From positions 1 through 64,000 of the forward strand of contig NZ_RPEN01000156.1 of the NCBI RefSeq assembly GCF_003991405.1: DNA of 64,000 nucleotides. The letters are read 5' to 3'. Origin of the DNA: Pseudorhodobacter sp. E13. GTDB lineage: Bacteria; Pseudomonadota; Alphaproteobacteria; Rhodobacterales; Rhodobacteraceae. A program made the position numbers and the translations under genes. Of the stretch, positions 7,549 through 15,197 are shown piece by piece. The notes under the pieces are model-generated. The model saw only the letters and a list, made by a program, of their open reading frames with translations. It was not told where the DNA came from and made no database searches. Positions within the stretch are counted from its first letter, which is position 1; each line of letters starts with the position of its first letter.

Positions 7549-9201
7549 ATGCCCATTTCCATTTCAGCCCCTGTGGGGGACAAGAATCGTATCACCAAAC
7601 CGGACCCGAAGAAGAAGGCCGAGAAATTCAAACCCGTTGCGAACAAGGCCGCAGATGTCGAATTGGTGCAGCTTATGCTGGTGGCCAATGGCTATGCGGT
7701 CAAGGTTGATGGCAAATGCGGCAGCGGTCTGATCTCGGCGATCAGATCTTTTCAGAAATCCGCGCTGGGCTTCAACAAACCGGACGGGATCGTTGATCCG
7801 GGCGGCAAGACATGGGCCAAAGGGCAGGGCGCGCTGGAGGCGAAGATAAAAGCCGATGCCGATGCCTTGGCCAAGCGCGTCGAAGTGGTCGCCGATGGCA
7901 AGCGGATAGCGGTAGAACAAGCGGAATTTGACAAGAAAGAAGAAGAATACCGCAAGAAATGTCTGGCCGAATTTACCGTGATGTATAATCGCGCCGATGT
8001 TTGGCGGAACATTCTCTATGACGCCGAGAAGATTGCCTCGGGCGCCGAAGGGCTAAGCATGGCTTTTGCCGAATTCACGGTGCGGTCGTTCAACGCGGTG
8101 GCGAAACCGCCCCTGAAAGAGGTGAACGCCGCCTGCGATGCCGCCCATGACCTGATGTGCCTTGTGCAACGCCGCAAGCCGGATTGGGCCAAGGTCAAAG
8201 CCCGCCTTCCCCGCGCGATCAAGCTGATCAATGCCGGCTCGAAAGCCTATGAAAAATGGTGCACCGCGCGTGACGGCACCGCTGGCATGATCGTGGGCAA
8301 GTTGGAAATGGTGCGCGAGGGGGCCTTTCTGGCCGTCGAACTTTACATGACGGCCCGCCTCTTGCCCAAATTCAAGAACCCGGCCGCCGCCCATGCCGCC
8401 GCGGCCGCCTCTACCGAGGCCCTGAAAGGCTCTGCGACCGAATTGGGCGAATATCTGGCAGGTTCCAATGTTACGCTCTCTGGCTCTGCGTGGAAAGTCA
8501 TGTCCGCCTCCATCGTCACGGGGATCGCGGGGGCTGTTGGTGGCAAGATCAGCAGCGGTTTCGCCAAATCCGCGCATAAAACCTTCGCGGCACAATTGGC
8601 CCCGATGATGAAAACCCCGGCAGGCAAGAAGGTCGTCGATACGTTCCTGAACAAGTTTCTGGATAGCAAAGCGGCCCAAGCCCTTGTGGAAAACGCCGCC
8701 AAAGAAACGGTCGGCCTGTTCAAACCCGTTCTGGAAAAGGGGGCGGCCCCTTCCAAGCAAGAGGTGGAACAAGCCGTTCTGAAGGCGCTGATGGCCCCGG
8801 TTTTTGCTGCGGCCCCTTTGAAAGGCCTTGTGAAATTCGAATCCGCGGCCAACAGCCGAGTGGGGGCGCTGGTTTCCGAAAAGCTGACCCCCGCGATCAG
8901 CAAGAAGGTCGTAAAAGACCTCAGCAAGATCTATGATCCCAAAACCGTCGAATTCGTCGTGAAACAGATGCGCGATATCGACAAGGTTTTCATGACAGAA
9001 CTGTCCCAAGCCGCGCGTGACAAAGCGGTCGAAACCTATGTGGTCTCGGCGGTCACAGCCAGTGACGGCACGGTCAACGAAAAGCAGCTTGACCGTCTGG
9101 GTGAGGCGGCGCTGCGCCGGGACCGCGAGCTGTCGGCGGGCATCGAGACGATCCTGCGCGAAAAGATCGAACGCGAGGTGAAGGCCAAAGCCAAGAAATA
9201 A
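7549..9201 (+). CDS. Leaderless protein, peptidoglycan-binding-like N-terminus; unknown function
   Basis: A 550-residue protein I cannot name. There is no Sec or Tat signal. Residues about 35-92 resemble a peptidoglycan-binding domain (VQLMLVANGYAVKVDGKCG, SAIRSFQKS, DGIVDPGGKTW). A charged helical segment (KKEEEYRKKC) follows, then a long Ala-rich helical region. A Gly/Ala stretch (VTGIAGAVGGKISSGF, about residue 325-340) could insert in a membrane. The tail is basic (EREVKAKAKK). The 38495-40072 product has the same order and shares the segments LV..(M/I)L.ANGYAV, LAP and K.G.APSK...E..V.K.L. It is flanked by rpsD and hisC, follows an AT-rich leader, and shows no immunity-like partner. Confidence 0.85.
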   Translation: MPISISAPVGDKNRITKPDPKKKAEKFKPVANKAADVELVQLMLVANGYAVKVDGKCGSGLISAIRSFQKSALGFNKPDGIVDPGGKTWAKGQGALEAKIKADADALAKRVEVVADGKRIAVEQAEFDKKEEEYRKKCLAEFTVMYNRADVWRNILYDAEKIASGAEGLSMAFAEFTVRSFNAVAKPPLKEVNAACDAAHDLMCLVQRRKPDWAKVKARLPRAIKLINAGSKAYEKWCTARDGTAGMIVGKLEMVREGAFLAVELYMTARLLPKFKNPAAAHAAAAASTEALKGSATELGEYLAGSNVTLSGSAWKVMSASIVTGIAGAVGGKISSGFAKSAHKTFAAQLAPMMKTPAGKKVVDTFLNKFLDSKAAQALVENAAKETVGLFKPVLEKGAAPSKQEVEQAVLKALMAPVFAAAPLKGLVKFESAANSRVGALVSEKLTPAISKKVVKDLSKIYDPKTVEFVVKQMRDIDKVFMTELSQAARDKAVETYVVSAVTASDGTVNEKQLDRLGEAALRRDRELSAGIETILREKIEREVKAKAKK

Positions 9202-9322
9202 CCTGGCGCAATGTGACCGGCGCGGCGGATTTTACGACGCTGGTCCAAATCGCGGCATTCCGGCACTGGTCAGACCGCTCGCAAGCCGTTAACAAGGCGC
9301 AGCATCTCGGGGGAGCGCTGGT

Positions 9323-10408
9323 ATGACGTCTGAAATTCGGCCACAGCCGGGCATCATGGATATCGCCTTGTATGAAGGCGGTGCAGCCACGGTGGCGGGC
9401 AAATCCAACACGATCAAGCTTTCGTCCAATGAAAACCCCTTTGGCCCCTCCGACAAGGCCAAAGAGGCGTTTTCGCGCTCGGTCCATCAGTTGCATCGCT
9501 ACCCCTCCACCGATCACGCCGCCCTGCGCGCCGCGATTGCCGAGGTGCAGGGCCTTGATGCCGACCGGGTGATCTGCGGTGTCGGCAGCGATGAGATCAT
9601 CCATTTCCTGTGTCAGGCCTATGCCGGGCCGGGGGATGAGGTGCTGTTCACCGAACACGGCTTTCTGATGTATCGCATTTCGGCCATGGCCGCAGGGGCC
9701 ACCCCGGTCGAGGTCGCCGAACGCGACCGCACCACCGATATCGGCAACCTGCTGGCGGCCTGCACCGAACGCACCAAACTTGTGTTCATCGCCAACCCCA
9801 ACAACCCGACCGGCACGATGATTTCCGCCGCCGAAGTGGCGCAACTGGCCGAAGGCCTGCCGCCACAGGCGATCCTTGTGCTGGATGGGGCCTATGCCGA
9901 ATATGTCGATGGCTATGATGGCGGGCTGTCGCTGATCAACGCCCGCGACAATGTGGTGATGACGCGCACCTTCTCCAAAATCTATGGCCTGGGGGGGCTG
10001 CGCATTGGCTGGGGCTATGGCCCCAAGGCGATCATTGATGTGCTCAACCGGATTCGCGGCCCGTTCAACCTGTCCAATACGCAGCTAGAGGCCGCCGAGG
10101 CCGCGATGCGCGATCAGGATTATATCAGCCGTTGCCGCGCCGATAACGCCCGCATGCGCACATGGCTGGCCGAGGCGCTGGCCGAACTCGGCGTGCCCTC
10201 TGATACCTCGCTGGCCAATTTCGTGCTGGCCCGTTTCGCCGATGCCGCCGAGGCGGAAGCTTGCGATGCCTATCTGCGCGATCAAGGGCTGATCGTGCGC
10301 CGCGTGGTGGGCTATAAACTGCCGCATTGCCTGCGCATCACGGTGGGCGATGAAAGCGCGTGCCGCCGGGTGGCCCATGCTGTGGCGCAGTTCAAAGGCA
10401 AGCGCTGA
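9323..10408 (+). CDS. hisC: Histidinol-phosphate / aromatic amino acid aminotransferase
   Basis: A 361-residue class I/II PLP aminotransferase. It contains [31 protein letters not shown] and [16 protein letters not shown], in which Lys219 should bind PLP. HisC makes histidinol phosphate, and HisC-type enzymes also transaminate prephenate or aromatic keto acids. Its stop overlaps the start of the prephenate dehydrogenase gene (ATGA), so a role in tyrosine/phenylalanine synthesis is likely alongside or instead of histidine. GGGGGAG provides the ribosome binding site for the ATG at 9323. Confidence 0.93.
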   Translation: MTSEIRPQPGIMDIALYEGGAATVAGKSNTIKLSSNENPFGPSDKAKEAFSRSVHQLHRYPSTDHAALRAAIAEVQGLDADRVICGVGSDEIIHFLCQAYAGPGDEVLFTEHGFLMYRISAMAAGATPVEVAERDRTTDIGNLLAACTERTKLVFIANPNNPTGTMISAAEVAQLAEGLPPQAILVLDGAYAEYVDGYDGGLSLINARDNVVMTRTFSKIYGLGGLRIGWGYGPKAIIDVLNRIRGPFNLSNTQLEAAEAAMRDQDYISRCRADNARMRTWLAEALAELGVPSDTSLANFVLARFADAAEAEACDAYLRDQGLIVRRVVGYKLPHCLRITVGDESACRRVAHAVAQFKGKR

Positions 10409-11355
10409 TGGCAGTGATCTATGAAAAAGTCGCCCTGATCGGGTTGGGCCTTATCGCATCCTCCATGGCCCATGCCATGCGGCAGCGCGGGTTGGCTGTC
10501 ACCATCACCGGCCATGCCAAATCTGCCGCCAGCCGGGATGCCGCGATGGAACTGGGCTTTTGCGATGCGGTGTTCGAGACGGCAGCGCAGGCGGTGGAAG
10601 GTGCCGATCTGGTGGTGCTGGCCGTGCCCGTGGGCGCGATGGAGGCGATTGCCGCCGAAATCGGTCCGCATCTGAAACCCGGTGCCACTGTCACCGATGT
10701 CGGCTCGGTCAAACAGGCGGTGATTGCGGCCGTGGCCCCGCATATGCCCGATCATGTGCATTTCATCCCCAGCCACCCGCTGGCAGGCACCGAACATTCC
10801 GGCCCGCGCTCAGGCTTTGCCACGCTGTTTGAAAACCGCTGGTGGTTGCTGACCCCGCTGGACGGTGCCGAGGCCAGCGCCGTCACCCGCCTGCGCAACC
10901 TGTTCGAGGCGATGGGCGCCAATGTCGAAGAAATGGACGCCCCGCATCACGATCTTGTGCTGGCCGTCACCAGCCACACCCCGCACCTGATCGCCTATAC
11001 GATGGTGGGCGTGGCCGATGATCTGCGCCGTGTCACCGATAGCGAAGTCATCAAATATTCCGCCGCAGGCTTTCGCGATTTCACCCGTATCGCGGCCTCT
11101 GATCCGACCATGTGGCGCGATGTGTTCCTGACCAACAAGGACGCCACGCTGGAAATTCTTGGCCGCTTCACCGAGGAACTCTTTGCCCTGCAACGCGCCA
11201 TTCGCAAAGGCGATGGCGACCATCTGCACGCCTATTTCACCCGCACCCGCGCCATTCGCCGGGGTATCATTCAGGCCGGGCAAGATACGGCAGCACCCGA
11301 TTTTGGCCGGGGCGGCCCCGCCGCAAAGCAGGTGCAAAACGAAGGTGCCGCATGA
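10408..11355 (+). CDS. tyrC: Prephenate/arogenate dehydrogenase
   Basis: A 315-residue NAD(P)-dependent enzyme of tyrosine synthesis, oxidatively decarboxylating prephenate or arogenate. An N-terminal Rossmann motif VALIGLGLIASSMAHAM is visible. VVLAVPVGAM, PSHPLAGTEHSGP and TSHTPHLIAY follow, the last two being active-site signatures of the family. The start is the ATG at 10408 overlapping the hisC stop; the longer open frame from 10360 lies inside hisC. Its own stop overlaps the next gene (ATGA), so three genes form a tight operon. Cyclohexadienyl specificity cannot be settled from sequence. Confidence 0.93.
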   Translation: MAVIYEKVALIGLGLIASSMAHAMRQRGLAVTITGHAKSAASRDAAMELGFCDAVFETAAQAVEGADLVVLAVPVGAMEAIAAEIGPHLKPGATVTDVGSVKQAVIAAVAPHMPDHVHFIPSHPLAGTEHSGPRSGFATLFENRWWLLTPLDGAEASAVTRLRNLFEAMGANVEEMDAPHHDLVLAVTSHTPHLIAYTMVGVADDLRRVTDSEVIKYSAAGFRDFTRIAASDPTMWRDVFLTNKDATLEILGRFTEELFALQRAIRKGDGDHLHAYFTRTRAIRRGIIQAGQDTAAPDFGRGGPAAKQVQNEGAA

Positions 11356-12203
11356 AACGCGCGCTTGCCCTTGCCTTGGCCCTTGGGGTTCCGGCCTTTG
11401 ATGCCGTGATGGCCGAAACCTCTATCCGCCCCATGCCGCGCCCGGCGCTGGCGGCAACAGAGGCGCCCACCACCGCAGGCACGCCGACCACCGTGGTGCA
11501 GGATGCGGTGGCCGAGCTTGTGCAAAACGCCTCTTTCGCGGTGCCAGACAGCCCGGCACGCTCTATCCGTCCGATGCCGCGGCCTGAAATCCGGCAAGCC
11601 TCTGCCGCCGCGCCGCAAAAGAAAGGCGTGCTGGGCAAGCTGTTCGGCCCCAAGTCAAAGAAAGACACCGCCCCGCAACAAAGCCTCACGGGGTCTGTCT
11701 GCAACAGTCCGGGCATCCGTGGCACTGCCATTCCCACCATTCGCGGTGCGGCCAAGGGCTGCGGCGTCGAAAACCCGGTGCGGGTGACGGCGGTGGATGG
11801 TGTGAAACTCAGCACCCCCGCAACGCTGGATTGTGACACCGCGCGCGCCTTGCAGGACTGGGTCAGCGAGGCGCTGCAACCTTCCTTTGGGCGGGCCGAG
11901 GTGACGGGCCTGCGCGTTGCCGCCCATTACGCCTGCCGCACCCGCAACAACCGCCCCGGCGCGCGGATCAGCGAACATGGGCGCGGCAAGGCGATTGATA
12001 TTGCGGGCATCCAATTCGCCGATGGCTCCGAACTCACGATTCTGGAGCATTACAAAGGCAGCAAGGGCAAACCCATCCGCGCCGCCCATAAAAGAGCCTG
12101 CGGCATCTTTGGCACCACCCTTGGCCCCGGTTCAGATGGCTATCATCAGGATCATTTGCATCTGGATACCGCGCAGCATCGCAACGGGCCTTATTGCAAA
12201 TAA
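11352..12203 (+). CDS. Extensin-like family secreted protein
   Basis: A 283-residue exported protein. A signal peptide (MKRALALALALGVPAFDAVMA) is followed by a Pro/Ala-rich linker with two SIRPMPRP repeats (about residues 25 and 71) and a basic patch. The C-terminal extensin-like domain (about 115-283) contains ISEHGRGKAIDIAGI and DGYHQDHLHLDTA. The Asp and His residues in these motifs resemble the metal site of D-Ala-D-Ala peptidase-like folds. That suggests a cell-wall role, which is inference. Its ATG at 11352 overlaps the tyrC stop. Confidence 0.85.
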   Translation: MKRALALALALGVPAFDAVMAETSIRPMPRPALAATEAPTTAGTPTTVVQDAVAELVQNASFAVPDSPARSIRPMPRPEIRQASAAAPQKKGVLGKLFGPKSKKDTAPQQSLTGSVCNSPGIRGTAIPTIRGAAKGCGVENPVRVTAVDGVKLSTPATLDCDTARALQDWVSEALQPSFGRAEVTGLRVAAHYACRTRNNRPGARISEHGRGKAIDIAGIQFADGSELTILEHYKGSKGKPIRAAHKRACGIFGTTLGPGSDGYHQDHLHLDTAQHRNGPYCK

Positions 12204-12294
12204 GCCGGGCGCGGGCTTGTGGCCAAAGCTTAATATTTTGTGAATTTTTCGGCATGTCTTGTTGAAAATCAACAGGTTAAGCGGCATTCCGCGC

Positions 12295-12316
12295 GCGATT
12301 CCCAGTGCGGAATCGC
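12295..12316. terminator. Hairpin between convergent genes
   Basis: GCGATTCC (12295-12302) pairs perfectly with GGAATCGC (12309-12316) around CAGTGC. It lies between the extensin-like gene and the DUF2125 gene, which converge. No T-tract follows on either strand, so it is at best a weak or Rho-assisted terminator. Confidence 0.4.
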
Positions 12317-12331
12317 ACCCCTACCGCAGCC

Positions 12332-13318
12332 CTATCGCAGCCTAGGGGCAGGGCCCACCACCAGCGGCCCGATCCGGGTCTGGCCCTCGCGAAACTGAAG
12401 CGGCAATTCAATCGCCGCATCCCCTGCCGCCCCCAAGGACAGCAACCGCGCCGCCTGATCCCACATCCCGCGATCCTTCACCGCGATCACCCCCATCGCC
12501 TCGGCCACATCCAGCGCGACTTCCCAGTTTTCCAGCCGCAGCGTGGCCTCGCCTTCGGCAAAGCCTGCGCTATCGGCCACCACGCTGCCTTTCGCGATCA
12601 CGCTCATATCGCCCCAATCGACGCGCATATCCTTCAGGATCAGCTCTGTGATCTGCGGGCGGCTTTGCAGGGCCATCCGGTCCAGCGGGGCCGTGAACCC
12701 CGCCACCGCATCGACCCGCAGCAAACGCACCTGATCGGGCAAGGCCCCGGCCAGCACCGCCGTCAACCCGGCATCGGGTTGAATTCCCGCCACCTCCAGC
12801 CCGATTTCGTGCCTATCCGCGCGGCTCGCATCCTGCCGGGTCGCGAAATGGATCGAGGCGGCCCGCACATCCCAGCCTTTGTCGCCCAAGGCCACCACAT
12901 CCTCACCCACCAGCACCAAGCGGTCCAGCGGCAGCGCGGGCAGGGGCTGCACCACCACGCTGGCCTGCAATTTCCCGGCTTGCAGGGTAATCGCCTCGCC
13001 CGGCAGGCTGATCCGCTGTTCGGGGGGGAAGGCCGCAATGACATGCCAAGGCTTGTAGCTCAGGCTTAGCACCTGAAAGAACGGGGCCTGCCATTGGATG
13101 CCGCTGTCCGGGTCGCCGATTTCGGGGGTGGTCACTGTCAGATCAAAACGATTGGGAAAGCCTTGCACCGCCAAGGCCTCATAGCGGGCGGTTTTGCCCG
13201 CCGCGTCCATATTGGCAAACCAGCCTGCGGCCCCGGCCTCAAACCCGCGCGCGCCGATGAACCAATAGCCGCACCACAGGCAGCCCAGCACCACAACCAA
13301 ACCTGTCAACCAGCGCAT
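12332..13318 (-). CDS. DUF2125 family protein
   Basis: A 328-residue envelope protein of unknown function. Residues 1-25 (MRWLTGLVVVLGCLWCGYWFIG) form one N-terminal membrane anchor or uncleaved signal. The rest is mainly beta-strand, with alternating hydrophobic residues and segments such as AVQGFPNRFDLTVT and IQWQAPFFQVLSLSYKPWHVIAAFP that are typical of DUF2125. These anchored beta-rich proteins of alphaproteobacteria recall AsmA-like or lipid-carrying folds, but no activity has been assigned. It is divergent from the ChaC gene, with 66 bases between starts. Confidence 0.83.
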   Translation of the reverse strand: MRWLTGLVVVLGCLWCGYWFIGARGFEAGAAGWFANMDAAGKTARYEALAVQGFPNRFDLTVTTPEIGDPDSGIQWQAPFFQVLSLSYKPWHVIAAFPPEQRISLPGEAITLQAGKLQASVVVQPLPALPLDRLVLVGEDVVALGDKGWDVRAASIHFATRQDASRADRHEIGLEVAGIQPDAGLTAVLAGALPDQVRLLRVDAVAGFTAPLDRMALQSRPQITELILKDMRVDWGDMSVIAKGSVVADSAGFAEGEATLRLENWEVALDVAEAMGVIAVKDRGMWDQAARLLSLGAAGDAAIELPLQFREGQTRIGPLVVGPAPRLR

Positions 13319-13384
13319 CCTGCGGCCCTCTTTCCATTCCGTTCGATTTGCTGTCTACAAGGCCGAAAGGCAGAGGACCAGAGG

Positions 13385-13930
13385 ATGCAAAAACCACTTT
13401 GGGTGTTTGGCTACGGATCGCTGATCTGGAACCCCGGTTTCCCCGTGGCCGAACAGCGGGTCGCCTGCTTGCACGGTTGGCATCGCAGCTTTTGTATGCG
13501 CTCCATCCATCATCGCGGCACCGAAGCCAACCCAGGCCTTGTGCTGGCGCTGGACCGGGCGGCGGGGGCCCTGTGCCACGGGGTTGCCTTTCGCGTGCAG
13601 GACGGGGCCGAAGCGGAAACGCTGGCCGCGCTGCGGGAACGCGAACTGATTTCTTCCGCCTATCTGGAGGATTGGCTGCCGCTGGAGATTGACGGGGCCG
13701 AGGTGACGACGCTTTGCTATGTCATCGACCCGGACCATGACCAGTATTGCGGGGGGCTGCCGCTTGCCGAACAGGCCCGTATCATCGAACAGGCCGTGGG
13801 CGGGCGGGGGCCGAACTGCGAATATCTGTTCAACACCGCCGACCATCTGGCGCAACTGGGCATCGCCGACCCCGATCTGGTCTGGCTTGCCGATCAGGTT
13901 CGCGCCTTGCGAGCCGATCACGCGAAATGA
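13385..13930 (+). CDS. chaC: Glutathione-specific gamma-glutamylcyclotransferase (ChaC)
   Basis: A 181-residue cytoplasmic protein of the ChaC family, which releases 5-oxoproline from glutathione. The signature substrate loop VFGYGSLIWNPGF is at residues 8-20. The acidic segment ALRERELISSAY carries the expected catalytic Glu, and YLFNTADHL is a family C-terminal motif. AGAGGATG places the start at 13385; longer frames from 13094 run through the opposite gene. No cation antiporter gene lies beside it. Confidence 0.9.
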   Translation: MQKPLWVFGYGSLIWNPGFPVAEQRVACLHGWHRSFCMRSIHHRGTEANPGLVLALDRAAGALCHGVAFRVQDGAEAETLAALRERELISSAYLEDWLPLEIDGAEVTTLCYVIDPDHDQYCGGLPLAEQARIIEQAVGGRGPNCEYLFNTADHLAQLGIADPDLVWLADQVRALRADHAK

Positions 13931-13997
13931 TGGTTGGCAGGCGTGCCGCCGCGCCGTAAGTTAAGCCGATACAGTGCAGAAGGGTCATAAGCGCCGC

Positions 13998-15194
13998 ATG
14001 GACAAGACCACAGCCGAGGCCGAGTTGTCATTCACCCATCCGATCCGTCAGATCGTTCTGATGCTGATCGTGATTGCCCTTGTCATCCTTGGCGCCACCG
14101 TGGCCTGGGGGCAGCTTTCAGGGGTGTTTCTTGCAAATATCTGGCTGAACGGCTTTATCGGGCTGGTTTTCATTTTCGGCGTGCTGGCCTGTTTCTGGCA
14201 GGTCTTTCAATTGATGCAATCGGTGCGCTGGATTCTGGATTTCGCGGGGCGCGATGGCCCGGTGGATACTGCCTTGGCCCCGCGCCTGCTGGCCCCTTTG
14301 GCGGCCTTGCTGCGCAGCCGGGGCGCGCGGATGCAAATCTCTGCCTCCTCCTCTCGCTCTATTCAGGACAGTGTGGCCACCCGCATCGACGAGGCCCGCG
14401 ACATCACGCGCTATCTGGTCAATCTGTTGATCTTTCTTGGCCTTTTGGGCACGTTTTACGGGCTGGCCACCACGGTGCCTGCCGTAGTCGAAACCATCCG
14501 CAACCTTGCCCCGCAGGAGGGCGAAACCGGTATGCAGGTGTTTGACAAGCTGATGGGCGGGCTTGAGGCGCAGCTTGGCGGCATGGGCACGGCATTCTCA
14601 TCCTCGCTTCTGGGCTTGGCCGGGTCGCTGGTGGTGGGGCTGCTGGAACTGTTTGCCAGCCACGGCCAGAACCGCTTTTACCGCGAGTTGGAGGAATGGC
14701 TGTCCACGATCACGCGGCTTGGCTTTTCCTCGGGCGATGGCGAGGGGGGCGACCTGTCGGGCTTGGGCGGGGTCATGGACCAGCTTGCCCGCCAGTTGGA
14801 AACGCTGCAAAACCTGTTCGTGCAGGCCGATGTGTCGCGCAGCCTTGCCGATGAACGGCTTGGCAATCTGGCCGAGGCGGTGAAGGACCTGTCGGCCAAG
14901 GTGCAATCGGGCGGGCATGTTCAGGAACAACTTGCCGGGATTGCGACCGCGCAAACCGCCTTGCTGACCCGCATCGCCGAGGCGCAAGAGGCGGCAACAG
15001 GCGCGCAAAAGGCCGAAGACAGTATCGACGCCGAAAGCCGAATGCGCCTGCGGTCGATCGACGTGCAATTGCTGCGTATTCTGGAAGAGATTTCCGCCGG
15101 ACGGCAGGAAAGCGTGTCTGACCTGCGCGCCGATATTGCCGGGCTGACGAATGCGGTGCGGCAATTGTCACGCAACCCGACAAGCCGGGGTTGA
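13998..15194 (+). CDS. MotA/TolQ/ExbB-like proton channel subunit
   Basis: A 398-residue inner membrane protein. Four membrane segments are visible at about 16-38, 50-72, 138-160 and 190-215. The last two contain the MotA/TolQ/ExbB core (NLLIFLGLLGTFYGLATTVP and TAFSSSLLGLAGSLVVGLLEL). A 180-residue C-terminal helical, probably cytoplasmic, tail is longer than in TolQ or ExbB. The gene is three bases upstream of the OmpA-like gene, so the two products probably form one ion-driven complex. ATG 13998 is preferred over GTG 13974 because AAGGG lies upstream, though the spacing is long. It resembles ZorA only in general plan. Confidence 0.85.
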   Translation: MDKTTAEAELSFTHPIRQIVLMLIVIALVILGATVAWGQLSGVFLANIWLNGFIGLVFIFGVLACFWQVFQLMQSVRWILDFAGRDGPVDTALAPRLLAPLAALLRSRGARMQISASSSRSIQDSVATRIDEARDITRYLVNLLIFLGLLGTFYGLATTVPAVVETIRNLAPQEGETGMQVFDKLMGGLEAQLGGMGTAFSSSLLGLAGSLVVGLLELFASHGQNRFYRELEEWLSTITRLGFSSGDGEGGDLSGLGGVMDQLARQLETLQNLFVQADVSRSLADERLGNLAEAVKDLSAKVQSGGHVQEQLAGIATAQTALLTRIAEAQEAATGAQKAEDSIDAESRMRLRSIDVQLLRILEEISAGRQESVSDLRADIAGLTNAVRQLSRNPTSRG

Positions 15195-15197
15195 GCC

